Positions 22,551 through 33,812 of a stretch of DNA of 64,000 nucleotides are shown piece after piece. Positions within the stretch are counted from its first letter, which is position 1; each line of letters begins with the position of its first letter. The position numbers and the translations under genes are program-made. The DNA comes from Engraulis encrasicolus. Taxonomy: Eukaryota > Chordata > Actinopteri > Clupeiformes > Engraulidae. The notes beneath the pieces were generated by a model that searched no databases, had not been told where the DNA came from, and saw only the letters and a list, made by a program, of their open reading frames with translations. The stretch lies in NCBI RefSeq assembly GCF_034702125.1, contig NC_085867.1, positions 44,161,702-44,225,701 of the forward strand, in the 5' to 3' direction.

Positions 22551-24099
22551 CCACAGAGATACACCAGCGGCGATCTGAGCGAGTCGAGCGACGGAAGTAA
22601 TTGACTTTGTATTGAGTCGAGAGACAAAAGCGATTCTGGAGACTAGAGCGATTTGCGCGACGAGCGCGACAATTTGAAGTTGAAATCTTTTCAACTTTCT
22701 ATGACGCGGTTCGGCGACAAGCCGCGACAGCCAATGACTGTATAGAGCAGTGTTTCCCAACCTTTTTTGTGCCAAGGCACACTTTTTCCCTTGAAAAAAT
22801 CTCGCGGCACACCACCAATCAAAAATGATGAAATAATGAAAACAAATAATTCTCTGATAAGAATGACTATATTGTTAATATAGGCGGCTACAAAGTGTCT
22901 TGAATAGCAATCAAATAAACACAAAACTGTATTGTTTTAGTCATATTTTATTTATATTTCCTCTTTCAAATAAAAAGTGCTTAATGTTCACTTAAAGAAG
23001 CTATAAACTTCAGAGTAGGCCTACAATTTACAAATTGTTATTCTGTCCAAAAGCATTCTATTAGCAGGAATAGGCTCTACAGAAAATAGAAATAATGCTT
23101 ATTCTGACAGTAGCAACATTTCGGAAATATTTCACTGAAGATGCATATGTACAAATATCAATCTCTGTAGGCCTATATTTTACTCACTTAATCTTAATGT
23201 GAAACCTATGCGTCTTTCACCTTTGGTTAAGGCCCGCCCTAAATGCCGTTTGACCACAATCACAGCGCTGCAACAGGACGAGGTCGGTGGTCAGAAGAAG
23301 TCGGACAGTTTGACAGCGCTCCATGAACTCAAAGCGGAAATCTCGTGTTTTCTAATGCAAAATATTACGGTCATATTATTATTAAAAACTTATTGGAAAT
23401 TGTGCCAGGGGTGTTTGTGATTAAGGTGCAAGTTTCCCGCGAGGTAACAGGAGGTAATCGCTTTCCCCTTTCCCTAAAACCGGGCTATATTACCGGCAGT
23501 TGGATAGTCTGGCTTGAAGGGTCTCGGCATCCTCACACTCGACAGCACGCGGACCAACAAACTACGTTGTGTGCTCAATCATGCCACCACCTCACTCGTT
23601 TAACTTTTCAGTAAGGTGGTAAGCAAAACACAAATCTGTTTCAGGGTAGGATTTTGGTTTTCTGACCTAATTAATGAAGAAACAGCGCTCGCAAAGTTAA
23701 CTGTCAGTCACGTCTAGAGAATTGTTTTGACTAGCAGCTGTGCTGCCACCTAGTGATAAGGAATTATTTCATGCTTAGGACGCCAGTCAACAGCAGACAC
23801 TAGGCTAATAGAAAATGGCATAGGCATTATTTGCTGATAATAACGGTGAATTTCTTTAAAAAAAAAAAATCCCCAAGAATTTTCCACGGCACACCTGACG
23901 ATCTCTCACGGCACACTAGTGTGCCGCGGCACAGTGGTTGGGAAACACTGGTATAGAGGTCAGTGACCACAGCCAATGGGAATGATTGAATGCTTTGCCT
24001 TCTGCCTGTACGGACATACTCTAGTCTCCTCAATCTCTCGTATCGCTTGCTGCTACACTCTGTCGCTTGAATCGCGTCGCCGCTGGTGTATCTCTGCGG
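22551..24099. mobile_element. Harbinger-like element with a nested hAT
   Basis: CCACAGAGATACACCAGCGG and its near-complement (CCGCTGGTGTATCTCTGCGG) form the ends, flanked by the trinucleotide TTA (22548-22550, 24100-24102), as expected for PIF/Harbinger. The remaining 340 bp of its own sequence is rich in GCGA/TCGC motifs. It is split by the hAT element at 22748-23950. Confidence 0.75.
22748..23950. mobile_element. 1.2 kb hAT-type element with perfect 8-bp TSD
   Basis: CAGTGTTTCCCAACC and its complement GGTTGGGAAACACTG form the ends, with identical GTATAGAG octamers at 22740-22747 and 23951-23958. Subterminal GCGGCACAC/GTGCCGCGG motifs occur near both ends. No transposase frame survives. Confidence 0.9.
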
Positions 24100-24102
24100 T
24101 TA

Positions 24103-24626
24103 TGGCTCGACCAGTTATCTCCCTATTTTTCCATAACCAGGCCTTAGACTACGTGTAATGCAATAACGTGGAAAATGATATGTGCGATACTAGTGTAGGG
24201 TTGCATGTAAGGTGAACCCAAGGAAGAAACATTAGCATTACCTTACCGATGATCGACGAGTCTTGTAGATGCGACTAACTCAGTCCTTGGCTCACGTAGC
24301 CCGCCACCGCAAGCTGTTTGTTTCTTAAGTCCATTCAAATAAAGGAGTAGGTCCACTTCTCTTCTCCACGCTGCATTCTTCCACCCGCAATACAAATAAA
24401 TCCAAGTGCAAAAGGGGGGTCACGTCAGCCATGGGCAGGCTCTCACCATCCTGCTCCTGGGGTGACAATCAACCACCCCCAATGTTCACCTCCACCTGGC
24501 TTATATGGGCGGTCTCAACCCAAAACCAATGCCATTCTTCACTTGGGCTGAGTGAGGTGTGTCATATGGTCGTGTAGTGTATATTCTAATTACACTGACC
24601 TTTCCTTGACCTCTCCTATCGTAACA
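24103..24626 (-). mobile_element. Probable solo LTR (copy 1)
   Basis: A 524-bp unit homologous along its length to 47261-47787. Read from the minus strand it starts TGTTAC and ends CA, with a TATA-like CCCATATAAGCC about 125 bp in, an order compatible with a retrotransposon LTR. No internal retroelement sequence adjoins it. Flanks GTTA/GTAA are only a partial duplication, so a DNA-type repeat remains possible. Confidence 0.5.
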
Positions 24627-24761
24627 GTAAAGTAATGAATGACCTCTATCTCCCTGATTGACCTCTGCCACACTGTCGACTCAATGATAATGGGTAGCTT
24701 GGAGGTAGAATAATCACTATCTCACAGTCTCAATTACCAGTAATCAACAGTCTTGTATGCA

Positions 24762-24877
24762 GAGTTGTATACAGTAGAAGTACTCTAACAGATGTAATTA
24801 CAACGCTAGTGGTATGGTAGTATTACTTTCAAATACAATTATATCTGTAAGAGTACTTCTACTTTATACAACTCTTC
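24762..24877. mobile_element. Hairpin MITE (~115 bp)
   Basis: AGAGTTGTATACAGTAGAAG at the left and CTTCTACTTTATACAACTCT at the right are near-perfect inverted repeats, and the interior continues the palindrome (CAGATGTAATTA against AATTATATCTG). A relic of the same type occurs near 13805-13870. Confidence 0.75.
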
Positions 24878-25394
24878 TTTTATGAGCCTTCATTATGGCT
24901 GTGGACAACTAGAACCTATGCAAAAGTATACCCTGCTTCATTCAGTATATCCATTGCCCATAGATGCTGCCGATATAGGCAATCATTGCATTAATATATG
25001 TACATATACAGTGATTTCACCTATGAGCTTGCAGTGTGCAGATATGCACAGCTTAAATTGATGTACATGTAATGTGTGAAGTGAATTTGACAGTCGTGTG
25101 AAGTGAATTTCAAAGAGTGTCAAGTGTCCCAAGTAAGTCATGTATGCTTAAATTGACATACATGTAATGCGGTCGTCTGAAGTGAAATTTAAAGTGTCTC
25201 AAGTGTACATTGGGCATTTGTGGTCATTAGGGGGTCGCCGTGGCTACCCTAATGAGGTTAATGAGGTTAGCAACTGGCGCTAGCGCCGATGGGAATACAA
25301 TACTGTATGCTACTGCAAGGACACGCAACAGCACTCTGCTTTAAAAGCTCATGTGTGTCTGTGGTTTAGCTCTGGATGACGCCAGCTTCCCAGT

Positions 25395-25800
25395 TCTTTT
25401 AAAGGTGTATAGTATTTCTGGCAGTTTCTTTGCAGAATTCATGCTGCCCATTCACAAATTTCACAAATGTCGCCTTTGCACTGTGCACCTTTGCAAATTA
25501 ATGGCGCACTGTGTAGGATCGTGGCTAGAGTAGGTATTGTGTTGTGTAGGATGGTGGCTAGAGTAGGTATTGCACTGTGTGGATGGTGGCTAGAGTAGGT
25601 ATTGCATGCACTGTGTAGGATGTGGCCAGAGTAGGTATTGCGACTATGCTGCTCATTGAAATTGCCAAATTTTGATATTTTCATGAATATTTACTAGTAA
25701 ACTAATATTTACTAGTATGGCAAAAGTACAGTAAGTTTTGCAACTGAAAATGTCTATTTCTGGAAATTCAAAATGGCGAACATCACAGTCAATATGCTAA
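25395..25800. mobile_element. Rearranged MITE family A copies with tandem expansion
   Basis: Left, an inverted family A end (GAATTCATGCTGCCCATTCA). Right, a forward family A body (TGCTGCTCATTGAAA, GAAATTCAAAATGGCG). Between them the forward left end is repeated four times (next entry). Confidence 0.6.
25508..25645. repeat. Tandem repeat made from a MITE end
   Basis: Four units of 35-40 bp containing TGTGTAGGATGGTGGCTAGAGTAGGTATTG. This block is the left terminus of MITE family A (compare 53155-53186). Confidence 0.8.
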
Positions 25801-26266
25801 GTGAAGCAAATGCATTTTGATTAAATGTTCAGTGGTTATTTATTACTTCATCACTCCTGTCTTGCACTCTAATTTCAGTCCTGTATATGAAGAGTTCAGA
25901 TGCAAAACCCAAAAAGTGCCTGTTCAGAAAATAATCTTAATTCATTTGTATTTAATACAAAGCTATAAAAATTGCACATTTTTAAAAGTTATTTATGTAA
26001 TATAACTATTTATATGTATTGCCAAGTACATGAATGTAAACCAAACCAACAACAGGGTTCTCTGAAAATATAGAAGTGCAGATCTTCAGGAATGGAGTTA
26101 GGGGGATTTGCATCTGAACTCTTCATATGTCTATGTCCTGGCATGGGATAGAAAGAGACATCATTCAATTTCCTTGCATCACTTGTGCATATGAAATAAC
26201 TGACAATGAAGCCGACTCGACTCTCCAGCCTGGGGGATGGGCTCCTCCCCATACCGGAGGCCCTAC

Positions 26267-26272
<6 letters not shown>

Positions 26273-26326
<54 letters not shown>
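26273..26326. repeat. (TC)n microsatellite
   Basis: A CT dinucleotide run. Confidence 0.95.
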
Positions 26327-26327
<1 letters not shown>

Positions 26328-26466
26328 TCTTCTTCCTGGCTCAGTGGTAGCAACTGCCTCCTGGGCGCCCCAATCCCTCTAATTGGTTGGCTATGCTCGG
26401 CATGAAGCACAGGCCTCTCCTCTCCTCTCCTCTCCTGGCCACAGCTGCACCTGTCACTCTGCTCTA

Positions 26467-26762
26467 GAGTGCGTTACAATATGCGACCTTGCCTCCTCCA
26501 CTTGTGCTTGTCTCTTCGCCCCAGCTCCTGGCCCCTCCTCCGTGGAGAAAATGATAAAGTTTCCCAGCTGTCAGCCTAGCCACAACAACTTTTGAGGGAC
26601 TGTTTTTCATTCACCATCCCAATTGCAAATGAGAAGAAGGCTTTAAAATTTAGCTTTTGCAAGATATTGAAATATAATGCTGTCATCATGACATATTATT
26701 TCCTGGTACGAGGAGACAAGCACAAGTGGAGGAGGCAAGGTCGCATATTTTAACGCACTCCT
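26467..26762. mobile_element. MITE with ~50-bp inverted ends
   Basis: GAGTGCGTTACAATATGCGA...CACTTGTGCTTGTCTC at 26467-26515 is matched by its complement at about 26710-26761. No coding content. Confidence 0.75.
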
Positions 26763-26813
26763 GGTCTGCTCTACAGTCCTCCTGACGCTCCTCTCCCTCT
26801 CAGCAGAGCCCTG

Positions 26814-27010
26814 ACAGGGTTGCCAGATAAGATGAGACTGATGATGTCCAGCCCAAAAAAATGGTGCCTGCCTAAACTGAAAGGACTAAATCCCTACATT
26901 CCATTGATTTCTATGGCCAATACATCTGCAGAAAAAAATGCCCAAATTACTTTTTTTACCCTTTAGTACTCTCAGTCGGTCATCCTACACAGGCCAAACT
27001 GGCAACACTG
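26814..27010. mobile_element. TIR element (GTTGCCAGAT ends), copy 1
   Basis: ACAGGGTTGCCAGATAAGAT at the left and ACTGGCAACACTG at the right are imperfect inverted ends. It lies directly before a second element of the same family. Confidence 0.5.
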
Positions 27011-27011
27011 A

Positions 27012-27208
27012 CAGTGTTGCCAGATTGGGCTGTTTCCTGCCCAATTGGGCTGCTTAGGATGGCCGTGTGCGGTTAAAAGTGGTATTTAGCAGAAAAACCC
27101 GCCCAATTTTTGCCATAGAAATCAATAGAATTGGGCGGGATTTTGTGCTTCTAGGCGGGTTTTGAGCATTTTTTGGGCTGGAAATCATCAGCCTCATCTG
27201 GCAACACT
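27012..27208. mobile_element. TIR element (GTTGCCAGAT ends), copy 2
   Basis: AGTGTTGCCAGAT and its complement ATCTGGCAACACT form perfect 13-bp ends. The interior has repeated GGGC/GCCC motifs such as CCCGCCCAAT and ATTGGGCGGG. An isolated end of this family also occurs at about 37466. Confidence 0.65.
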
Positions 27209-27274
27209 AAACACTGAGCCCTGCTGCTGCCTAAAGCTCTATAGACACTCGCTCCCTGTCAGTCTGGTCACGCA

Positions 27275-27400
27275 ATTCAAATAAATTCAAGTTTGCTTTA
27301 CTGGCATGCCTGTTTGTATAGTTTAACTATCAGTATTGCCAAAGCTTACAATCAACTTACAGTGCATCTAAATGAGAACTTACAGACTCACTTAACTAAC
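27275..27400 (-). mobile_element. LINE 3' end fragment (reverse)
   Basis: AATTCAAATAAATTCAAG followed by TTTGCTTTACTGGCATGCC resembles the reversed 3' terminus of a fish non-LTR retrotransposon. Confidence 0.4.
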
Positions 27401-27609
27401 TCTCTTAACTAAGTGCACCATGTCCATGTTATACAGGTTTAGTTTTATTTAAGTTAGTTTAGTTGTCTCCATGAGGTTGGTAACTCACTTCCCAACCGAG
27501 CATTGCTGCTGTTTACAGCAGATCTTCTTGACGCTGTTAACCTACTTTCCATCTGAGCCTTGCTGTGTAAAAGGCACGCTCTGAGGCAAGTCTAAGGCTA
27601 GCTCAGCTC

Positions 27610-27675
27610 AGGGTATCTTGTCATGGAGGAGGATAGGGTTAAGAGCTCTAGTCAATTACTTGCCCCACCAACCTG
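27610..27675 (-). mobile_element. SINE family A, part 1 (split)
   Basis: The GAGCTCTAGTCAATTACTTGCCC and CCACCAACCTG blocks belong to family A in reverse. The copy resumes at 29022 after a transposon insertion. Confidence 0.65.
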
Positions 27676-29021
27676 GGCCTCGTTTCCCAATAACGATGGT
27701 TCTTAGCCTTACGTGTGTCGTTAACCAGTGATCCTACGAATGTTCTTAGATTTCCTACGACTGTTTCCCAAAGACACTCGTACATGAACGCGCGTGCACA
27801 GCCTCTAAGATCATTCGTAGCGTCGCTCTGAAGGATCGCTGTCCACATATGTGGTGCTGAAGTGTCCTCGGAGTGAACTGCGCCGTCATGCTGCTAAACC
27901 ATTTACAAAATGTAAGGCGTGTGTCAGTATCAAAAGTTGTTTTCTATAAGGGTGGGACTACATTTGTAGCAGTTTGCAACTATCGACAGGAGTTATTGTT
28001 GGCAAATGAAATAAAATGCACACACACAATGAAATCATGCAAAACCACGAGCTACGCCGTTAAACCAGGCAAAGCGCGTGCAGTTGGCTACCGTGCTTAA
28101 TATTTAAGAAGACAAGTAGGCCTAGTAGTTCCAAATTGGAATGCGCATTTGGGGAGCGGCGCGCAAAGTACCGCGCACTCAAGGCTTTAACTGTGAGGAA
28201 CATTTTGAACGGCAGTCTGCTGTTATTAAAACAAAAAAATCTTCACGAATCCCCATCGCTGCCTTTTTAATGCCATAGTTTACCCTTAGCCTACAACTAT
28301 CGTGTCTTTTCTGCGTCGACTTCCCTTTCTTAGTGTACTTGAAAATGAAAGAGGGCGCAACGACTCGCTGACCGTTTTTCTTTTTTTTAATGTTTCGGTA
28401 GTGACCCTCCGACATCACCACTCTTGTCGCTGGTCGCCGAAGCCCCCTATTTATTTTGCGCGTGGATGCCTTCTTCTTGTTCACGAAGCACCCACACAAA
28501 TTATGATTGATCACAGTTTAATAATGTCCTGATTTATCAAACACAGCTGAACTATTTTACTGCCTGTAAAATATTTTCCAAACACATTGCTTTTATTTTA
28601 TACACTTACACAATTAATGTTACCTTCTTATTTTCATTACAGTGTCAACTGTGGTGCCATGATATTTACACTCCCGTCTTAAAACATCAACTTGAAGCGC
28701 AAGTTTCCTCTTTTCCTGTGGGTGTCTCCACTGTGCCATGCCACTCGCGTCTTAAAACAGCAATCTTATGCGCAAGTTTCTTCTTTTCCCTTCATATCCT
28801 GTGGGTGTCTCCACTGTGCCATGCCGTTACGATCAATCTTAGCGCGTTAAGACTACTCCAGATCACTCGTGGATTTCTCTTAGAGTTACGTGTCAACCTG
28901 CGATGGTTCTTTGCTAAGTTGGCTTTGGGAAACGCTCCGTGAGCTCTACGATGGTGTTACGTGTGAACTTAAGTAGCACGTAGCGTTAAGTAGTACTTAA
29001 GGCCCTTTCGGAAACGAGGCC
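27676..29021. mobile_element. 1.35 kb Harbinger-like element inserted in a SINE
   Basis: GGCCTCGTTTCC and its complement form 12-bp ends with a CTG trinucleotide on each side (27673-27675 and 29022-29024). The interior repeats GTTACGTGT and CTTAAGTAG-type motifs near its ends and contains no frame I recognise. The 3-bp duplication fits PIF/Harbinger, although CTG is not the usual TWA target. Confidence 0.65.
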
Positions 29022-29055
29022 CTGGCAGGTCGGGAATCGAACCGTGTTTGATTCA
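29022..29055 (-). mobile_element. SINE family A, part 2 (split)
   Basis: CTGGCAGGTCGGGAATCGAA continues the reversed family A head, including the B-box complement. Confidence 0.6.
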
Positions 29056-29690
29056 CTCACAAGGAATTCATACAGTTTTGATTTTCTTGCGCCCATACGA
29101 TTGCAGATTGCAAGCTGGTCATGAGGTGAAATCGCTTGTAATTCCCCCTACACAAGACTCATGATTGACCCGCCGATTGAGCAAGAAATCAACTCGTTTC
29201 CCAAAAAGTGATGAGAAATCGTGGCAAAATTATTGGGCCAAAAATCACACAGTGTATGTCTGGCATAACTCCTGTTACCATGAGGGGCCAAATTTCCCAG
29301 GGGCCACCCTTTCTTTTCAAAGTCAAAACTTTCTGATTACTGTGAATTTTATGGCATGTTAGTATTGTATGAGTATTCTATTTTTTATTGATTTATTTTT
29401 ATTTTCATTTCATTCCATTATTACTATGCTTAATGTAGCTGTTGTTAATGTAACTGTTGAGCACATTGAGCTGCATGTCTTGGATGAATTGTGATACAGT
29501 TCTGTCAGATCCACTCTAGTCAAAAATTAGACGGGAAACTGAATGCACACATTTATGTTTGGGGGTATGGCTCTGTTCGGAGGAAGTTCCCCGGCTTCTC
29601 CATGAGCTCCATGGAAGTCAATACGGGGAACAGCAGCATCCGCAGGTGGTGTGCCTTCCATTTAGCGGGAAAGGCGAAATACCCCCTAGA
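29056..29690. other. Non-genic sequence
   Basis: AT-rich in part (29370-29420). No gene or repeat family recognised. Confidence 0.35.
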
Positions 29691-29694
29691 ACAG

Positions 29695-29724
29695 AGCAAG
29701 CAACAACAACAACAACAACAACAT
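29695..29724. repeat. (CAA)n microsatellite
   Basis: A CAA trinucleotide run; it produces poly-Gln or poly-Cys artefact frames. Confidence 0.95.
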
Positions 29725-30211
29725 GACATTGTTTGACAATGATTAGTCTGGTGGAGCAGGGGAGGTGGTGGGAGCAAAACAAGCAGCAAAAAGCAATGAC
29801 AGGAAAACAAATACGGTAGTTTAAATAAAGTGCGCCAAATGTTAGCATCCAATTGTGAGCTGCAGCTGATTAACCAAAGCCCAGCTGATTAGTGGAGAGT
29901 TGTATGGGTTGGGTCGGCATCAGCCAGTAGGCAAAAGGGCGCGTTGACTACGTGGTCTGTCAGAACTAACGCAGGTTGCTCGATTTACTATTATTAGCCA
30001 AATCAGTCTGATAACTTCTCTACAAACCCTTGAACATACAAGCTGGTAACTCACTTCTCTCCAAAGCCAAGCCCTCCAAATCACTCATTGCGGTCTCACT
30101 TCGGCCTTCTGTTTGTCCATCAGCACCCGCGAGCCATTAGAGACATGGACACTAACGACATTAATGTCAACACGGACACTAATAACATGATGACAAATGT
30201 AACTCCTCAAG

Positions 30212-30430
30212 CATGTCATTAATGTCAACATATACACACAGGGGAGACTTCAACACTACAGTACATTAATGTCAACATATACACACACTACAGTACATTA
30301 ATGTCAACATATACTCACAGGAAAACACTACACATTAATGTCAACATATACACACAGGGCAACACTTTAATGTCAACATATACACACAGGGCAACACTAC
30401 ACTACATTAATATCATTATACACACAGGGG
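30212..30430. repeat. ~27-50-bp minisatellite
   Basis: Six to seven units of CATTAATGTCAACATATACACACAGGG-type sequence with variable spacers (AACACTACACTA). Confidence 0.88.
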
Positions 30431-30540
30431 AGAAGGCAACACTAAACTACAAGCAAGGCCACTATGCTCTCAATGTCTGCTGGCTGAACAGAGCCCATGG
30501 GGAGCAAAAACTTTCACTCAGCATCATTCATCATGGTTGA

Positions 30541-30665
30541 AGTGCCCTTGAACAAGGCACCTAACCCCACACTCCAGGGACTCTAACCAATACCCCTGTA
30601 CTATTTGGATAAAAGTGTCAGCTAAGTGTGATGTAATGTGTAATGTAATGTAAAGATATGGGCAC
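30541..30665 (+). mobile_element. SINE family C, 3' body and tail
   Basis: GTGCCCTTGAACAAGGCACC is shared with 12085-12234. It is followed by TTGGATAAAAGTGTCAGCTA and a (TGTAATG)n tail, a common teleost SINE/LINE 3' end. Confidence 0.65.
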
Positions 30666-31054
30666 GGCCAATGCAGAGCACTGTAGCAGCGGTGTTGGTT
30701 GGGTGGCGGTGGACTGTTAGCAGCACAAGATCACTGCTAATACCTCAAGAAACTATTAAAGTGCACAGTAACTATAGTAAAAAGCATAATAACCCCATTA
30801 AAAGAAGCCACTAAAAATATGGAAACTGTCAAAACTATTAAAGCTGCTAAAAATATAAAAACTGTTCAAACTATTACGTAAAACTGTTACTGCGAGTCCC
30901 GTCACCATGGGAGCGGTGGCGTAAAGCCTCTTCCCCTTGAGCTCCGGAATCGGAATGTTGTCAGGCATTACCAACTCCTCCCTTGCCAACTTGCAACAGT
31001 TGCTATGCGTGGCAGAGTGTGTACAAACGTTTGTATGTACTGTACGTGGCCACC

Positions 31055-31175
31055 GGGGTGAGTGTGTGCGTGTAGTGTGTGAGTATGTGTGTGTCTGCGT
31101 GTGTGTGTGTGTGTGTGTGTGAGTATGTGCCAACTGTGTTTGAGTGTGTGTGTGTGTGCATGCGTGTGTGTGTGT

Positions 31176-31228
<53 letters not shown>

Positions 31229-31268
31229 TGTGTGTGTACGTGTGTGTGTGTGTGTGCACGTGTGTATG
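31055..31268. repeat. Complex (TG)n tract
   Basis: Long GT run with GTA, GTGA and GCA interruptions. All long open frames over it, in either strand, are artefacts. Confidence 0.95.
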
Positions 31269-31333
31269 CGAGAGTCTCAATGCTGCCATTAGAAGGCCAT
31301 TAGAGGACTATCTATTAATGACTACCCCACTAA

Positions 31334-31520
31334 CTAAACGACTTACAAATCACTTACTAAACATTACAAAACGACTTACAAATCACTTACAAAACATTAC
31401 AAAACGACTTACAAATCACTTGCAAAATATTACAAAACGACTTACAAATCACTTACAAAACATTACAAAACGACTTACAAATCACTTACAAATCATTACA
31501 AACCACTTACAAATCACTTC
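31334..31520. repeat. ~33-bp minisatellite
   Basis: Five to six units of ACGACTTACAAATCACTT plus ACAAAACATTACAAA, with the last units shortened. Confidence 0.92.
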
Positions 31521-31913
31521 AAAGGGATAAAAGCGCCTGTTAAATGTAATATAGGCATAATGCATACAGTATAAGACTGATACATGTAATGACAGACAAA
31601 ATGTTTAAAAGACACTAACGTAGAGAAAGATCAGGGAGCGCGTTCACACTGAGGAAGGGTGTAGGTCTGAAATGTCTGAGAGGCAATTAAGCAATCCAAA
31701 AGAAATGATAAGAGAGGTGAAACAGGGTAAAGGCAAGTGAACAGCGGGAGAAGCCATTCCTGCCATTCCCCCCTTCAGAGGAAGGGTATCTGTCTGCGCC
31801 CCCCCCCTCAAGCAAAATGGTTACGAAAATACAAATAAATAGGCCTTAGTAAAGTTTATTAGTGAATAAATCAATGAATATATTGTGAATGTAAAGTGAA
31901 TGTGTTGACTTAA

Positions 31914-32300
31914 AGGATAGCTCCAGCGTAAAATGAAAGTTTCACCATCGATTTCCCATCCCCAGACTAGGAGTTGCAACACCGGTGAGACACCTCTGAA
32001 AACACTGGCCAGTGAAAGACTGTGTGGTCCGATGATCATCTCTGTGCCTCGGTTTGATTGACGAGACCTTTGTGATGAAGTGTGTAGCGTTTTTTGAGGT
32101 TGTTTATAGCGGGGAAACATCAGAAAATAATATTTACAAATTGGCCCCGCCGTGATGCATTGACTGCGTTATTCGCCAAAAAGCTTAAAATAAGCGAACT
32201 CCATAACGGTGCGGCATTTCTCGGAATGGCTCATCATTAGATACATTTTGGGGCATGGGAAATTGATGGTGAAACTTTCATTTTACGCCGGAGCTATCCT
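31914..32300. mobile_element. Kolobok-like MITE (deletion derivative of 12813-14585)
   Basis: Ends AGGATAGCTCCAGCG and CGCCGGAGCTATCCT are flanked by TTAA at 31910-31913 and 32301-32304. The interior matches the arms of 12813-14585 (for example GGCCAGTGAAAGACTGTGTG), but the THAP-coding part and centre are missing. Confidence 0.85.
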
Positions 32301-32304
32301 TTAA

Positions 32305-32984
32305 TGGCAAAGCAGAATGACTTCACGCGCCCCCCCTCCAATACCTCCGCGGCCCCCTAGGGGGGCTTCAGGCCCACTTTGAGAAACGCTGCTGTAAATA
32401 ATGGTAAGTCCCTTTGCAGCATCAGGTAAGTGTAATGTAATGTAATGTGTAATAGAACTTAGCTAGCAGCGCCTGGAACAGAATGGATGTCAATCAGGGC
32501 CGTAACCAGACAAATTCTCAAATACCGAGCTCAGATACTGCGTGCTGTACTGTAAACCATACATTTAGAATGCTTCGTCACTCTTAAGTTTGTTTTTATT
32601 AATCACTGCCTTGATGATAAATGGGGGTGTCAGACTGAATTTATCATTGATTTATCATGGATTAATTTTACATTATTACAGAAAAAAAGAGAGGACATGA
32701 CCTCTGTGTCCTCAATGGTAGTTACAGCCATGATGTCAGTTTGACACTCTTGTGTGATTTTCATTCATTTATATAGGTCTATTTGTTCTTATTGATACTG
32801 ACTTCAGTACATTTTTCAGTCTTATCGTATCCACTAATGCCTGTGTTTTTTGTGTGTTTTATGGATGTCTCCACGTCTTTTGTCAATTGTTGCTTTATGT
32901 TGTTTCAAGTCTTTTTTTTTTTTTTACTTAGGCCCTTCTGTTAGCACTTTGGTCAGCTGCTTTTGTTGTGTTAAAAGTGCATTA
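32305..32984. other. Non-genic sequence
   Basis: AT-rich, with poly-T near 32911-32923 and a short (TAATG)n stretch at 32430-32450. No gene recognised. Confidence 0.35.
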
Positions 32985-33022
32985 CAAAGAAACTTTGACT
33001 TGACTTGACTTTGACTTTGAGA
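32985..33022 (+). mobile_element. LINE 3' tail remnant
   Basis: TTTGACTTGACTTGACTTTG resembles the terminal repeats of the LINE ending at 15848. Confidence 0.4.
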
Positions 33023-33488
33023 GCACATGGCAGGTTGCAGAACAATAAAACACCTGGAAATTCTACTACTCTTTGTATTTAACACCTATGTACTTAACAA
33101 TGATTTAATATGTGCATGCATTTTTGAGACACCCTGTGTATCAATTAAACAATGTAAGATATGGAAATTAACACATAGACATACAATTCATACTCATGGA
33201 TACGAACCAGTAGTACTAATTTATACTTCATAATGAATAAAGAATGAATATATATTAAAAAATGGAGATACAAGGCTTCTGCTGGACAGCAATGACAATG
33301 AAATACAATCCCACATCCCCTGGATTAAAAATGATCTTAAACACCCTCTTCAAACCCATGTGTCCTGGATTAACAATAATCTCAAACGTCCTCTTCAAAA
33401 GGAAGATGAAACCTATGGAAAGGGATGAGTGAGCGTGTGATGGACTGGACAAACATGATACGTTGCGCTATTATGTACCCCCCTCCCC

Positions 33489-33517
33489 ACGCACACACAT
33501 GCACACGCACACACACA

Positions 33518-33551
<34 letters not shown>
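33489..33551. repeat. (AC)n microsatellite upstream of the MYH promoter
   Basis: An AC run interrupted by GC and GAC, about 150 bp upstream of the CArG box. Confidence 0.95.
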
Positions 33552-33553
<2 letters not shown>

Positions 33554-33698
33554 TGGCCACACACATACACTACGTGGGGCTATTATGAAACTCACTCCAC
33601 TAACTAAGTGGCAGCCCTGAAATAGCAACTCTCCATTGACTCTAATCAATGGCTAAGGTAGGGCCCTTAATGTGTCAAAAACCATATATCCCCCCTGG

Positions 33699-33708
33699 CC
33701 ATATATGG
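33699..33708 (+). promoter_or_regulatory. CArG box (SRF site)
   Basis: CCATATATGG is a perfect CC(A/T)6GG match, 38 bp upstream of a TATA box. A related imperfect copy, CCATATATCC, lies at 33682-33691. SRF sites are a known feature of many striated-muscle promoters. Function here is inferred. Confidence 0.65.
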
Positions 33709-33745
33709 GGCCAAGCCAGTGCTTAGTGTGCAGACTGGGGGTCGA

Positions 33746-33751
33746 TATAAA
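33746..33751 (+). promoter_or_regulatory. TATA box of the MYH gene
   Basis: TATAAA in the context GATATAAAGG, about 30 bp upstream of a short G/A-rich exon that ends in a consensus donor. The spacing puts transcription start near 33776. Confidence 0.6.
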
Positions 33752-33775
33752 GGCCTGATGGAGGAGCCGTCGAGG

Positions 33776-33812
33776 CCCAAGAGGACCAGAGCACAGCACA
33801 GTACCCGGCACA
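33776..33812 (+). other. MYH exon 1 (5' UTR, predicted)
   Basis: Begins about 30 bp after the TATA box and ends at CGGCACA followed by the donor GTGAGT (33813). The start is estimated from TATA spacing only. Vertebrate sarcomeric MYH genes usually have two non-coding exons before the ATG exon, which this fits. Confidence 0.5.

Noticed and set aside
30798..31530. Long Cys/Val and His/Thr ORFs
   Set aside because: They cover (TG)n/(CA)n tracts and a 33-bp minisatellite.
1..33600. A second myosin gene in tandem upstream
   Set aside because: Fish fast MYH genes are often clustered, but no rod or tail codons are visible in this part of the window.
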